64,000 bases of DNA from Microbacterium sp. Leaf151 (GCF_001424225.1 NZ_LMOR01000004.1:372001-436000), one strand, 5' to 3'. Positions 1-8,585 are shown, counted from the first letter of the stretch. The notes: a model not told the origin generated them from the sequence alone. Program-made: numbers and translations.

Positions 1-54
1 CAGGCCGCGTACACCCGCCAGCTGCTGGCATCCATCCCGACTCTGCCCCGCTGA
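1..54 (+). CDS. ABC transporter ATP-binding protein, C-terminal end (partial)
   Basis: An open frame enters from the left edge and ends with TGA at 52-54. The 17 visible residues include YTRQLLASIPTL, which resembles the closing segment of oligopeptide/nickel-type ABC ATPases (usual form HPYTRxLLxSIP). The gene lies mostly outside the window, so substrate and operon cannot be judged. The family call rests only on this short tail and could be wrong. Confidence 0.5.
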   Translation, partial: QAAYTRQLLASIPTLPR

Positions 55-160
55 CGGGGCGATCGTTCGGACCGGATCCGCACCGCCGTGCCGCGCACGG
101 CTCCTCCCCACGGCGGGGTGATGGGAATACGCCCCCAGATCGAGAGCAAGGGATGCCGCG

Positions 161-1249
161 ATGTCGGAGGTGCGCGCTAGCCTCGGGCGCATGATCGCCG
201 GCATCGTTCCCCCCTTCCTGCTCGACCGTCTCGCCCAGACCGACGACCCCCGTCTCGCACGGGCCGCCGCAGCCGCCCGCAAGACACTGGCCATGCCGCG
301 TCCTCCGCGGCCCACCCGCACACGACTGCGCCTGTCGATCGACGGCGATGCGCTCGTCGCCGAGACCGCGCCCGCCCCCGATCGCATCATCTCCGACGCC
401 GGCAACACCGAGAACCTGCCGGGGCGCCGGGTGCGCAGCGAAGACGACGCCCCCAGCGGCGACGTCGCCGTCGACGAGGCCTACGACGGTCTGGGTGCGA
501 CCTACGATTTCTTCTGGGACGCCTTCTCACGCGACGGGATCGACGCCGCGGGCGGGTCGCTCCTGGCCACGGTGCACTTCGGTGACGACTACGACAACGC
601 GTTCTGGAACGGCGAGCGCATGGTCTTCGGCGACGGCGACGGCGAGGTGTTCGTCGGGTTCACGCGCTCTCTCAGCGTCATCGCCCACGAGCTCGGCCAC
701 GGGGTGACCGAGGCCGCCGGCGGCCTCGAATACCAGGGGCAGTCCGGCGCTCTGAACGAATCGTTGTCCGACGTCTTCGGGGCCCTCGCCGAGCAGCACC
801 ACCTCGGCCAGCAGGCCGATGAGGCGACCTGGCTCATCGGGGCGGGCATCTTCGCGCCTGACGTCCAGGGCGAGGCCCTGCGATCGATGAAGGCGCCCGG
901 CACGGCGTACGACGACGACGTGCTCGGCAAAGACCCGCAGCCGGGGCACATGCGCGACTACGTCGAGACCGACGACGACAACGGCGGCGTGCACATCAAC
1001 TCCGGTATCCCCAACCGGGCGTTCTACCTCGCCGCCATCGCCCTGGGCGGCAAGGCCTGGGACCGCGCGGGTCTGATCTGGTACCGCACGCTCACCGCGG
1101 GCACCCTCTCCCCCACCGCCGACTTCACCTCCTTCGCGGCCGCCACCCTGGCGGCGGCCGCTGCGGAGTACGGTGAGGAGTCGGAGGAGGTCGCCGCCGT
1201 CCGCGCCGCTTGGGCCGGGGTCGGCGTTGTGGAGGATGCCGCAGCCTGA
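161..1249 (+). CDS. M4-family metallopeptidase, protealysin-like
   Basis: Zinc metalloendopeptidase of the thermolysin family. HELGH at residues 176-180 supplies two zinc ligands and the catalytic Glu; Glu200 in GALNESLSDVFG is the expected third ligand, and His278 in GGVHINSG the expected transition-state His. There is no signal peptide. The N-terminus carries a short (about 50-residue) propeptide with GIVPPFLL, the PPxLL-type motif of protealysin precursors, instead of the long FTP propeptide of classical thermolysins. At 362 aa it has the length of protealysin-like proteins. The ATG at 161 is the first in frame. The next gene overlaps its 3' end by 14 bp and encodes an emfourin-like inhibitor, so enzyme and inhibitor are probably made from one transcript. 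Family assignment is secure; the substrate is unknown. Confidence 0.95.
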   Translation: MSEVRASLGRMIAGIVPPFLLDRLAQTDDPRLARAAAAARKTLAMPRPPRPTRTRLRLSIDGDALVAETAPAPDRIISDAGNTENLPGRRVRSEDDAPSGDVAVDEAYDGLGATYDFFWDAFSRDGIDAAGGSLLATVHFGDDYDNAFWNGERMVFGDGDGEVFVGFTRSLSVIAHELGHGVTEAAGGLEYQGQSGALNESLSDVFGALAEQHHLGQQADEATWLIGAGIFAPDVQGEALRSMKAPGTAYDDDVLGKDPQPGHMRDYVETDDDNGGVHINSGIPNRAFYLAAIALGGKAWDRAGLIWYRTLTAGTLSPTADFTSFAAATLAAAAAEYGEESEEVAAVRAAWAGVGVVEDAAA

Positions 1250-1595
1250 AGCCGTCAGCGACGAGCGTCTGACGATCGTCGTCGTGCGCTCGGGCGGCAT
1301 CGCCGGGCTCTCGAGACAGTGGCGGGCCGATGCCGATGCCGAACATGCGCCGCGCTGGAGGGAACTCGTCGAGAGCTGCCCCTGGGACGCGACACCCCCG
1401 CCGACGGCCGGGGCAGACCGTTACCAATGGCGCATCGAGGTGCATCACGGCGGGGCACCCGTGCACCAGGCGCGCCTGGGCGACGGGCAGGTCGAGGGCG
1501 CGTGGCGCACGCTCGTGGACGAAGTGCGTCAGGCGGCTCACCCGCAGCCGCGCGGGCGCTCAACCGCTGCCGAGACAGGCACGTCGACATCCTGA
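1236..1595 (+). CDS. Emfourin-like protealysin inhibitor
   Basis: A 119-aa protein starting at ATG 1236, inside the last codons of the M4 peptidase in another frame (14-bp overlap, implying [13 protein letters not shown] coupling). The N-terminal part reads LTIVVVRSGGIAGLSRQW, matching the strand plus SGGxAGL pattern of emfourin, the known proteinaceous inhibitor encoded beside protealysin. No signal peptide is visible, so it should act in the cytoplasm on the maturing peptidase. The last 20 or so residues are low-complexity and poorly conserved-looking. Assignment rests on this motif plus the strict pairing with an M4 gene; direct inhibition here is inferred. Confidence 0.8.
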   Translation: MPQPEAVSDERLTIVVVRSGGIAGLSRQWRADADAEHAPRWRELVESCPWDATPPPTAGADRYQWRIEVHHGGAPVHQARLGDGQVEGAWRTLVDEVRQAAHPQPRGRSTAAETGTSTS

Positions 1596-1631
1596 CGAAG
1601 ATCGCGCTGCCCCTCTGTGTGACGGCAACCG

Positions 1632-2243
1632 TCAGCCGAAGAGCTTCCGCCGCTTCTTCTTCGACGGGATGCTCTTCTGCAGGTAGACAACCCCGAGCCA
1701 TCGTCCGAATTTGAAACCGACGCGGCCCATCCGGCCGACCTCGGTGAAGCCGAGCTTCTCGTGGAGCGCGATCGACGCATCGGCGCCCTTGTCGCTGATC
1801 GCGGCGACCATCTCGCGAATGCCGAGATCCTGGCAGGCGGCGATGAGCGCTTCGAGCAGAGCACGTCCGAGTCCCTTGCCCGCCGCCGCTTGACCGAGGT
1901 AGATCGAGTTCTCGACCGTGTACCGATAGGCGGACTTCGACTGCCAGGGCTGCACGAGGGCGTAGCCGAGGATCTGCCCGCTGGGCGACTGCGCCACGAG
2001 GAAGGGCAGCTTCAACTTCTGGAGCGTGGCGAACTTGTCTCGCCATTTGGCGATGGTCCACGCCTTCTCGTCGAAGGTGACGACGGAGTTGCGCACGTAG
2101 TAGTTGTAGATCTCCCGGATGTCGGGGATGTCGGCCTCGGTCGCCGCGCGGATCTCGAACGAGAACGGGCGCTCGGGCTCGGGGGCACGGCGCAGATGCG
2201 CGGGTGGTCGCCGACGGCTCTTCTCGTACTCCTCTTCCAGCAC
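1632..2243 (-). CDS. GNAT family N-acetyltransferase, phosphinothricin acetyltransferase-like
   Basis: Acetyl-CoA-dependent N-acetyltransferase of 203 aa. The core begins near residue 29 (FEIRAATEADIPDIREIYNYYV). The acetyl-CoA loop is AAAGKGLGRALL (119-130), followed by an ISDKGADASIALHEKLGF segment typical of the PAT/YncA group. An extra N-terminal stretch of about 28 charged residues and a basic KKKRRK tail make it longer than most PAT proteins. The GTG start at 2243 is supported by a TAGAGT box six bases upstream, consistent with a leaderless transcript. It converges on the emfourin gene with 36 bp between them. The substrate (phosphinothricin, methionine sulfoximine or an amino acid) cannot be told from sequence. 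Confidence 0.85.
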   Translation of the reverse strand: MLEEEYEKSRRRPPAHLRRAPEPERPFSFEIRAATEADIPDIREIYNYYVRNSVVTFDEKAWTIAKWRDKFATLQKLKLPFLVAQSPSGQILGYALVQPWQSKSAYRYTVENSIYLGQAAAGKGLGRALLEALIAACQDLGIREMVAAISDKGADASIALHEKLGFTEVGRMGRVGFKFGRWLGVVYLQKSIPSKKKRRKLFG

Positions 2244-2249
2244 GTCGTA

Positions 2250-2255
2250 ACTCTA
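2250..2255 (-). promoter_or_regulatory. -10 box of a leaderless promoter (GNAT gene)
   Basis: On the minus strand TAGAGT lies six bases before the GTG at 2243, so transcription should begin at or beside the start codon. No Shine-Dalgarno sequence fits between them. Confidence 0.6.
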
Positions 2256-2317
2256 CGGGCGACCCCGTTTCCCGCGTGTGTCACCGGGCCGCGACGTCGG
2301 GCCGCATGACGACGCCG

Positions 2318-3004
2318 TCAGGCCGGGAGGCGCCAGTCCACGGCATCCGCGCCCTGCTCGGCCAGCAGGGAGTTGACCCGCGAGAACGGCTTCGAGCCGA
2401 AGAAGCCCCGGCTGGCCGACAGCGGCGAGGGGTGCGGCGAGGAGACGATGGCGGTGCTCCCCAGCAGGGGCGTGAGGTTGATGGCATCCCGCCCCCAGAG
2501 CACCGCGACCAGCGGCGCATCTCGTTCGACGAGACACCGGATGGCGTGCTCGGTGACGCGTTCCCATCCCCAGCCGCGATGGGATGCCGGCGACCCCGGC
2601 GCTACCGTGAGTACCCTGTTCAGCAGCATGACACCCTGGGCCGCCCATGCCGAGAGATCGCCGTGCGGGGCGGGAGCGATCCCGAGATCGTCGGAGAGCT
2701 CCCGGTAGATGTTCGCGAGGCTTCGCGGCAGGGGCCGCACGTGCGGGTCGACCGCGAACGACAGCCCGATCGGGTGACCCGGCGTCGGGTAGGGGTCTTG
2801 TCCCACGATGAGGACCCGGACGGCGTCCACCGGCGTGCGGAATGCGCGGAGCACGAGCTCGCCCGCCGGCAGATACGGCTTGCCCTCCTGCCGCAGACGC
2901 TCACCGAGCGCGGCGATGTCGTCGGCGACCGGGGCGAGGGGCTCCACCCAGGTGGAGTCGATCAGGCCGGCGTCGGCGAGTTGGGCGAGGGACTTCGCGG
3001 TCAC
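2318..3004 (-). CDS. ung: Uracil-DNA glycosylase (UDG family 1)
   Basis: Base-excision repair enzyme that removes uracil arising from cytosine deamination or dUTP misincorporation. The catalytic water-activating motif GQDPYPT is at residues 68-74 (Asp70) and the DNA-intercalation motif HPSPLSA at 191-197; both are intact. Length 228 aa is normal for the family. The start is GTG, embedded in a GTGA overlap with the stop of the upstream phosphoribosyltransferase, so the two are [15 protein letters not shown] coupled. Confidence 0.97.
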   Translation of the reverse strand: MTAKSLAQLADAGLIDSTWVEPLAPVADDIAALGERLRQEGKPYLPAGELVLRAFRTPVDAVRVLIVGQDPYPTPGHPIGLSFAVDPHVRPLPRSLANIYRELSDDLGIAPAPHGDLSAWAAQGVMLLNRVLTVAPGSPASHRGWGWERVTEHAIRCLVERDAPLVAVLWGRDAINLTPLLGSTAIVSSPHPSPLSASRGFFGSKPFSRVNSLLAEQGADAVDWRLPA

Positions 3005-3486
3005 TCCGCGTCTTCTTCGTGCACCGACCCGAGGTGCGACCAGGGGAACTCGATCCAGAGGGTCGTGTCCTTCCAGGAATAGTCGGGCGTCACGACCGTC
3101 GTCGGCTTGGTGTAGATCACGGCTGACCGCGCTTCCGCGCCATGCCGGTCGAGCAGTTTGACGGCGAGGTCGAGCGTGCGACCGCTGTCGGCGACGTCGT
3201 CGACGAGCAGCACGCGGCGTCCCTCGAGGTACGACAGGTCCAGCGCCGGGGGCAGCACCTCAGGCGCATCGAGCACGGTACCCACACCCGTGTAGAACTC
3301 GACGTTGAGCGCGCCGCAGTTCTTCACGCCGAGGCCGTAGGCGATCGCCCCTCCCGGCAGCAGCCCGCCCCGCGCGATGGCGACGACCACCTCCGGACGG
3401 AACCCGTCGGCGACGATCGCGCGCGAGATGTCGCGCGTCGCGACCCCGAAATCGTCCCAGCTCAACCGTTCGCGCTCGTCCGTCAC
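3001..3486 (-). CDS. Phosphoribosyltransferase family protein
   Basis: A 161-aa type I phosphoribosyltransferase. The PRPP-binding motif [14 protein letters not shown] lies at about 92-105, and an IARGGLLPG loop at about 37-45. It resembles xanthine-guanine/hypoxanthine phosphoribosyltransferase-like proteins of actinobacteria, for which the base acceptor is often unclear. The GTG start at 3486 is preceded on the minus strand by GAGGAGAGG, a good ribosome binding site, and by TAGGGT (3513-3518). This gene therefore has a short conventional leader, unlike many neighbours. It overlaps ung by 4 bp; a nucleotide-salvage role beside ung is inferred from context. Confidence 0.85.
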   Translation of the reverse strand: MTDERERLSWDDFGVATRDISRAIVADGFRPEVVVAIARGGLLPGGAIAYGLGVKNCGALNVEFYTGVGTVLDAPEVLPPALDLSYLEGRRVLLVDDVADSGRTLDLAVKLLDRHGAEARSAVIYTKPTTVVTPDYSWKDTTLWIEFPWSHLGSVHEEDAE

Positions 3487-3512
3487 ACCGGATCCTCTCC
3501 TCGACTGCTCTC

Positions 3513-3518
3513 ACCCTA
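3513..3518 (-). promoter_or_regulatory. Candidate -10 box for the phosphoribosyltransferase-ung operon
   Basis: TAGGGT on the minus strand, 26 bases before the GTG start, giving a leader of about 20 nt that contains a GAGGAGAGG ribosome binding site. No clear -35 was recognised. Confidence 0.45.
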
Positions 3519-3568
3519 GGCGCTCGAGGGGTACCCCCCGTCCGGGGCACGGACACGGCGACGCGGGG

Positions 3569-4339
3569 TCAGCGCGTCGTCAGCGGCCCGCGCGCCAGCA
3601 GGTGCTGTGCGGACTGCGCCACGGGGCGCATCGTCACGAGGTCGAGGTTCACGTGCCCGGGGGCGTCGAGCGCGTAGGCGATGACATCGGCGACGTCGGC
3701 TGCCACGAGAGGCGCCTCGACGCCCTCGTAGAGCTTGTCTGCCGCGTCGCGGTCGCCACCGAGACGGTTCAGGCTGAACTCCTCGGTGCGCACCATGCCC
3801 GGGGCTATTTCGATCACGCGCAACGGCTCGCCGTTCAGCTCCTGACGCAACGCGTGCACGAGCATCGACTCTCCGGCCTTGGCCGCGTTGTACCCGCCAC
3901 CACCCGGGTAGGCCGTCTGCGCGGCGGTCGAGGTGACGAAGAGCAGGTCGGCGTGGCCCGAGTCGTCGGCCGCGCGCCGGAGGGCCGGAAGAAGGGAAGC
4001 CACCAGGCGCTGCGCCGACAGAACGTTCGCTTCGAACATCCAGCGCCAGTCCTCCGGGTCACCGGCTTCGATGCGATCGCTGCCGCGGGCACCTCCGGCC
4101 ACATGCACGAGCGCGTCGACGCCGCCGGTCTCATCGAGCCACGTGGCCAGCGCCGCCACGGCGTCGCCGTCGGTCAGGTCGGCGGCATGGGCCACCACGC
4201 CCGTCTCGCCCTCGAGCGCCGCGAGTCGGTCGGCCCGGCGTGCGACACCCACGACGTCCCATCCGCGGGCCCGCAGCGCCCGCGCGGCCGCCTCTCCGAT
4301 ACCCGAACTGGCCCCGGTCACCACTGCGCGTCGCGTCAT
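3569..4339 (-). CDS. SDR family oxidoreductase
   Basis: Classical short-chain dehydrogenase/reductase of 256 aa. The nucleotide motif TGASSGIG is at residues 8-15, and the catalytic YNAAK (Tyr and Lys of YxxxK) follows the SxxA segment VTSTAAQTAYPGGGGYNAAK. The frame stays open far upstream, but ATG 4339 is chosen because the Rossmann strand begins right after it (MTRRAVVTGAS) and a TAGCGT box lies seven bases ahead. An Arg in the VVGVARRADRL region suggests NADPH preference. The substrate is unknown. It is divergent from metY. Confidence 0.85.
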   Translation of the reverse strand: MTRRAVVTGASSGIGEAAARALRARGWDVVGVARRADRLAALEGETGVVAHAADLTDGDAVAALATWLDETGGVDALVHVAGGARGSDRIEAGDPEDWRWMFEANVLSAQRLVASLLPALRRAADDSGHADLLFVTSTAAQTAYPGGGGYNAAKAGESMLVHALRQELNGEPLRVIEIAPGMVRTEEFSLNRLGGDRDAADKLYEGVEAPLVAADVADVIAYALDAPGHVNLDLVTMRPVAQSAQHLLARGPLTTR

Positions 4340-4346
4340 GACATCC

Positions 4347-4352
4347 ACGCTA
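4347..4352 (-). promoter_or_regulatory. -10 box of a leaderless promoter (SDR gene)
   Basis: TAGCGT on the minus strand, seven bases before the ATG at 4339. It supports the shortened SDR start and a leaderless transcript. Confidence 0.5.
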
Positions 4353-4553
4353 CTGCGCCCCTCCGACACCGGATGCCGCGTGCCGCCGGTCGGCCCCGCT
4401 CCCCCGCCGCGCGGGCACCGCGTCGCCGCCGCGTGCGGGGCGCCGAGGGGCTGCGGGCCGCGCACAGCGCCCGGCGATGAAACGGAGCACGCCTCGCAAT
4501 GCCGGCGCGGTCGACGGCCCGGTGAGCGGTGTTACGGCCCGTGTCCGGGGCGC

Positions 4554-4582
4554 TTGTCGGCGTCGGGGGCGGTGTCTACGCT
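4554..4582 (+). promoter_or_regulatory. metY promoter (-35 and -10)
   Basis: TTGTCG at 4554-4559 and TACGCT at 4577-4582, separated by exactly 17 bases, fit a housekeeping actinobacterial promoter. Transcription would start near 4589, giving a leader of about 44 nt ending in GGAGGAG (4621-4627) before ATG 4633. I looked for a SAM riboswitch in the 293-bp divergent gap and did not recognise one. Confidence 0.55.
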
Positions 4583-4632
4583 CGCAGCAGGCCACGGCGT
4601 CCGCCACGGCCCACTCGACCGGAGGAGCAGCC

Positions 4633-5955
4633 ATGTCGGCACCCGAGAACTGGCGTTTCGAGACCAAGCAGATCCACACGGGCGCACAGCCCGACCCGGT
4701 GACCAAGGCTCGTGCCACCCCGATCTACCAGACCACCTCGTACGTGTTCGACAACGCCGACCACGCCGCTAACCTCTTCGCGCTGGCCGAGTTCGGCAAC
4801 ATCTACACGCGCATCCAGAACCCCACGCAAGACGTCGTCGAGCAGCGCGTCGCGGGCCTCGAGGGCGGCACCGGCGCCCTCCTCGTCGCCAGCGGCCAGG
4901 CTGCCGAGACGTTCGCGGTGCTGAACATCGCCCAGGCCGGCGACCACATCGTCTCGTCGAGCTCGATCTACGGCGGCACCTACAACCTCTTCAAGTACAC
5001 CCTCGCCAAGCTCGGCATCGAGACGACGTTCGTGGAGAACCAGGACGACCCCGAGGAGTGGCGCGCAGCGGTCCGCCCGAACACGAAGCTGTTCTTCGCC
5101 GAGACCATCGGCAACCCCAAGATCAACGTGCTCGACATCCGCTCCGTCGCCGACGTCGCCCACGAGGCGGGCGTGCCGCTGATCGTCGACAACACGATCG
5201 CGACGCCCTACCTCATCCGGCCCTTCGAGCACGGCGCCGACATCATCGTGCACTCCGCGACCAAATTCCTCGGCGGGCACGGCACCACGATCGGCGGCGT
5301 CATCGTCGACGGCGGCACCTTCCCGTGGTCGGAGCGTTCCGACCGCTTCCCCGGTCTCACCACGCCCGACCCCTCGTACCACGGCGCGGTTTACACGCAG
5401 GCGGTGGGCGACGGACTCGCGTACATCATCAAGGCGCGCGTGCAGCTGCTGCGCGACCTCGGCGCCTCGATCGCCCCGCAGAGCGCATGGCAGCTCATCC
5501 AGGGCATCGAGACCCTGTCGCTGCGCATCGAGCGCCACGTGCAGAACGCGCAGGAGATCGCGGAGTGGCTCGAGTCGCACCCCGACGTCGCGACCGTGAA
5601 CTACTCGGGCCTTCCCACGTCGCCCTGGTACGCCGCCGCCAACAACTACGCCCCCAAGGGTGTCGGCGCGGTGCTGTCGTTCGAGCTCAAGGGTGGTGTC
5701 CAGGCGGGTCGCGAGTTCGTCAACTCGCTCAGCCTGTTCAGCCACCTCGCCAACATCGGCGACGTGCGCTCGCTCGTCATCCACCCGGCATCCACGACGC
5801 ACTCCCAGCTCACGCCCGAGCAGCAGCTCACGGCCGGCGTGACCCCGGGTCTCGTGCGCCTGTCCGTGGGCCTCGAGAACATCGACGACCTGAAGGCCGA
5901 CCTCGATCAGGCTCTCGCCGCCGCGCGTCGACTGTCCGAGGCATCCCGCGTCTGA
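4633..5955 (+). CDS. metY: O-acetylhomoserine aminocarboxypropyltransferase (sulfhydrylase)
   Basis: PLP enzyme of the Cys/Met-metabolism family that makes homocysteine from O-acetylhomoserine and sulfide. The PLP-binding lysine is Lys211 in SATKFLGGHGT; the ASGQAAE and YTRIQNPT segments are typical of MetY. Length 440 aa is normal. ATG 4633 has a GGAGGAG ribosome binding site and starts the conserved WRFETKQIHTGAQ; the upstream extension of the frame looks non-coding. metX, which supplies its substrate, lies 1.3 kb downstream on the same strand, with a reverse-strand SDR between them. A strong hairpin follows the stop codon. Confidence 0.96.
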   Translation: MSAPENWRFETKQIHTGAQPDPVTKARATPIYQTTSYVFDNADHAANLFALAEFGNIYTRIQNPTQDVVEQRVAGLEGGTGALLVASGQAAETFAVLNIAQAGDHIVSSSSIYGGTYNLFKYTLAKLGIETTFVENQDDPEEWRAAVRPNTKLFFAETIGNPKINVLDIRSVADVAHEAGVPLIVDNTIATPYLIRPFEHGADIIVHSATKFLGGHGTTIGGVIVDGGTFPWSERSDRFPGLTTPDPSYHGAVYTQAVGDGLAYIIKARVQLLRDLGASIAPQSAWQLIQGIETLSLRIERHVQNAQEIAEWLESHPDVATVNYSGLPTSPWYAAANNYAPKGVGAVLSFELKGGVQAGREFVNSLSLFSHLANIGDVRSLVIHPASTTHSQLTPEQQLTAGVTPGLVRLSVGLENIDDLKADLDQALAAARRLSEASRV

Positions 5956-5967
5956 GCCTTGCGTCAC

Positions 5968-6005
5968 CGAACGCCCCGATCCGGCCATCCGGTTCGGGGC
6001 GTTCG
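5968..6005 (+). terminator. Hairpin terminator after metY
   Basis: CGAACGCCCCGA pairs with TCGGGGCGTTCG, extended by CCGG/CCGG, around a short loop; it starts 13 bases after the metY stop. There is no clear U-tract, which is usual in high-GC actinobacteria. Confidence 0.75.
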
Positions 6006-6349
6006 TCGTTCACGGGCGTCTAGCCTGTGGGTTCGGCCTCACGGGAGACGGCGACCCGGTGATCAGCGGAGGTCTCGCGCACCGCGCCGCGCGCGGCCTG
6101 TCGCGGGGCGCACGCCCCGCGCCGAAACCGGAGGACATCCCGCGAAGGGAGGACCCACCGAAAGAGAAAGATCCTCCGCTCGCCGAATCTCCTCCGCCGC
6201 GGCATCGCCGCCGCAACACCGCCGTTCCCGACACCGCCGCCCCGACACCGCCGCCCCGCGAACGAGGACATCCCACGAAGGAGGACTCGGCACGAGAAAG
6301 CCCCTCCGCCCGCCGGATCTCCTCCGCTGTGCCGAGCCCGCGCCGCGCG
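6006..6349. other. Gene-free stretch between metY and the second SDR
   Basis: No coding frame here has a recognisable domain or start signal. The stretch is low-complexity, rich in CCGCCG and GACACC words, and carries two diverged copies of a unit of about 70 bp annotated separately. Confidence 0.6.
6131..6333. repeat. Two imperfect copies of a ~70-bp intergenic repeat
   Basis: Copies at about 6131-6201 and 6264-6333 share GAGGACATCCC, CGAAGG, GAGGAC, GAGAAAG, CTCCGC, CGCCG and ATCTCCTCCGC in the same order, with scattered changes and small gaps. The unit lies in non-coding DNA between convergent genes. Confidence 0.7.
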
Positions 6350-7048
6350 TCAGATCCTCTGCCGCGGCCGGAGACTCCCCAGCCCGCCGTCGACGCCGAT
6401 GATCTGTCCGGTCATCCACGCGTTCTCCGGCGAGAGCAGGAACTCCACGGCCCGCGCGACGTCGTCGGGTTCGCCGAGCCGGCCGAGCGGATGCATCGCC
6501 TCCGAGACCTTCCTCGACATATCGGTCGAGGTCAGCTTCTCGGTCAGACGCGTCTGCACCAGGCCCGGGGCCACCGCGTTCACGCGAAGTCCATGAGCGG
6601 CGTAACTCGCGGCCGCCGACAAGGTCAGGCCGATCACGCCGGCTTTGGCCGCCGCGATGCCGTCATGGTTCGGCAGGCCCGCCAGGGCGGCAGCCGACGA
6701 CACCAGCACCACCGATCCACCGTCGCGCATGTGCGCCCCCGCCGCGCGCACCGCCGCGAACGACGTCGTCAATGACGCGGCGATCAGGCCGTCGTACTGC
6801 TCGCGCGAGGTGAGGTGCGCGGGTTTGAGCAGCATGGATCCCGCGAACACCGCGATGCCGTCGAGATCGCCCGCCTCACCGACAACCTGATCGACGGCGT
6901 CGAAGTCGGTGGCATCCAGGGTGAAATCCGGCTCGATGACGGATGAATCGCGAGCGGTTGTGAGGACGCGGTGGCCCGCGTCGCGCAGTCGTGTCGCCGT
7001 CGCCCCGCCGATGTCGCTCGAGGCCGCGATGAGAAGGAAGTTCGCCAT
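6350..7048 (-). CDS. SDR family oxidoreductase
   Basis: A 232-aa short-chain dehydrogenase/reductase. The N-terminus is MANFLLIAASSDIGGATA, where the usual TGxxxGIG is altered to AASSDIGG. The protein retains the NNAG-equivalent VFAG, a VLVSSAAAL segment and a C-terminal WMTGQIIGVDGG typical of FabG-like SDRs. At the YxxxK position I read NHDGIAAAKAG, so the catalytic Tyr is apparently absent and activity may be reduced or changed. It sits between metY and metX on the opposite strand with no evident metabolic link. Confidence 0.8.
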   Translation of the reverse strand: MANFLLIAASSDIGGATATRLRDAGHRVLTTARDSSVIEPDFTLDATDFDAVDQVVGEAGDLDGIAVFAGSMLLKPAHLTSREQYDGLIAASLTTSFAAVRAAGAHMRDGGSVVLVSSAAALAGLPNHDGIAAAKAGVIGLTLSAAASYAAHGLRVNAVAPGLVQTRLTEKLTSTDMSRKVSEAMHPLGRLGEPDDVARAVEFLLSPENAWMTGQIIGVDGGLGSLRPRQRI

Positions 7049-7054
7049 GCGGCG

Positions 7055-7060
7055 AGTCTG
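7055..7060 (-). promoter_or_regulatory. Possible -10 box of a leaderless promoter (second SDR)
   Basis: CAGACT on the minus strand lies six bases before ATG 7048. The first base deviates from TANNNT, so this is weaker than the other examples. Confidence 0.3.
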
Positions 7061-7288
7061 ACCACACCCGACGACCGTGATCGGGGGCTGGACAAGCGGT
7101 CACCCCGTGGTCAGCGCGGCGCGAGGGCGCTCGTTCTCGCTCAGCCGGTCGGCGTCGCCCTCCCGTCGTCCGACCGGCTCTCCCGCATCCCACGTCGCGA
7201 TCATCCGTGCGCTGTGCGCGAGTCGACGACCTCCGACATCGCCGTAACAGAACGAACCTCCCCGCCCCGCCCGGAGAGAATGGATGCC

Positions 7289-8494
7289 ATGGACTGGCAG
7301 ATCTCCGAAGACACGGTGCCCTCGGCCCCGGTGACGGAGGCCGACGCCCGTTCGCTCCTCGGCCGTCCCCCGGCCACCGGCGCGTGGCGCGACGGCGACC
7401 CCGCGGGTGATCGGCGCTTCGCATCGTTCGGGTCCTTCCGCACCGAGAACGGCGAGTCCCTGCCGCACGTGCGCCTCGCCTACGAGACCTGGGGGGAGCT
7501 CTCCCCCGCCCGCGACAACGCGGTGCTGATCCTGCACGCCCTCACCGGTGACAGTCACGTCCGCGGTGCCGCCGGCCCCGGGCACCCCACCGCCGGGTGG
7601 TGGAGCGACCTCGTCGGACCCGGAGCCGCGATCGACACCGACCGCTTCTTCGTCATCGCCCCCAACATGCTGGGCGGATGCCAGGGATCGACCGGCCCGG
7701 CGAGCATCGCGCCCGACGGGTACGAGTGGGCGTCGCGTTTTCCGTACCTGACCATCCGCGACCAGGTCACCGCGCAGGCGCTGCTCGCCGACGAGCTCGG
7801 CGTCGAGCGGTGGTTCGCCGTCGTCGGCGGGTCGATGGGCGGCATGCACGCGATCGAATGGGCGGTCGGTCACCCCGACCGGGTCGCGCGTGCCGCGATC
7901 CTGTCGGCCCCGCCGATCACGACGGCCGACCAGATCGCGCTGAACTCGGTACAACTGGACGCCATCCGCGTCGACCCGCGCTTCGCCGGTGGCGAGTACT
8001 ACGACGCCGGTGACGGCGACGGGCCGCACCGCGGGCTGGCCCTCGCCCGTCGCATGGCGCTGCTCAACTACCGCAGCCCCACCGAGCTGAACCAGCGCTT
8101 CCAGCGCTCGTGGCAGTCGGGTGTGAGCCCCCTGGGCCGCGGCGGGCGCTTCGCGGTGGAGTCATACCTCGACTTCCACGGCAACAAGTTCACCCGTCGA
8201 TTCGACGCCAACAGCTACCTGGCCCTGGTCGAGGCCATGAATTCTCACGACGTCGGCCGCGATCGCGATGGGGTCGAAGACGCCCTGGCCCGCGTCACCG
8301 CCACGACCCTCGTGCTCGGGATCGACAGCGACCGTCTCTTCCCCATCGACGGCCAGCACCGCATCGCGCGCGGCATCCCGCAGACCCTCGACGGTGACGA
8401 CGCCGTCGTGCTCTCGAGCGACTTCGGCCACGACGGCTTCCTCATCGAGACCGCCGCCGTCGCCACGCACCTGCGTCGCCTGCTGGCGACCTGA
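7289..8494 (+). CDS. metX: Homoserine O-acetyltransferase
   Basis: Alpha/beta-hydrolase-fold acetyltransferase that activates homoserine with acetyl-CoA for MetY. The nucleophile Ser182 lies in GGSMGGMH (180-187); the acid Asp is in LGIDSDRLFP and the His in SDFGHDGFLIE near the C-terminus. Length is 401 aa from ATG 7289. An in-frame ATG at 7280 would leave only one base after the GGAGAG ribosome binding site (7273-7278), whereas 7289 gives about ten; the frame is open much further upstream without protein-like content. It lies in the same region as metY but not in one operon. Confidence 0.95.
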   Translation: MDWQISEDTVPSAPVTEADARSLLGRPPATGAWRDGDPAGDRRFASFGSFRTENGESLPHVRLAYETWGELSPARDNAVLILHALTGDSHVRGAAGPGHPTAGWWSDLVGPGAAIDTDRFFVIAPNMLGGCQGSTGPASIAPDGYEWASRFPYLTIRDQVTAQALLADELGVERWFAVVGGSMGGMHAIEWAVGHPDRVARAAILSAPPITTADQIALNSVQLDAIRVDPRFAGGEYYDAGDGDGPHRGLALARRMALLNYRSPTELNQRFQRSWQSGVSPLGRGGRFAVESYLDFHGNKFTRRFDANSYLALVEAMNSHDVGRDRDGVEDALARVTATTLVLGIDSDRLFPIDGQHRIARGIPQTLDGDDAVVLSSDFGHDGFLIETAAVATHLRRLLAT

Positions 8495-8585
8495 CGATCC
8501 CGGATGCCTGGTCCCTGGCATCCACGCCGTGCCACTCCCTCATCACGGAAGTGCCGTCGCCCGTCCGCCTCGCGCGGGCACCGTC

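Noticed and set aside
4340..4632. SAM or cobalamin riboswitch in front of metY
   Set aside because: Looked for known conserved cores in this gap and in front of metX (7049-7288); none recognised, and a plain promoter with a short leader explains metY.
4576..5988. 470-aa frame opposite metY
   Set aside because: Composition artefact over a clear metY gene.
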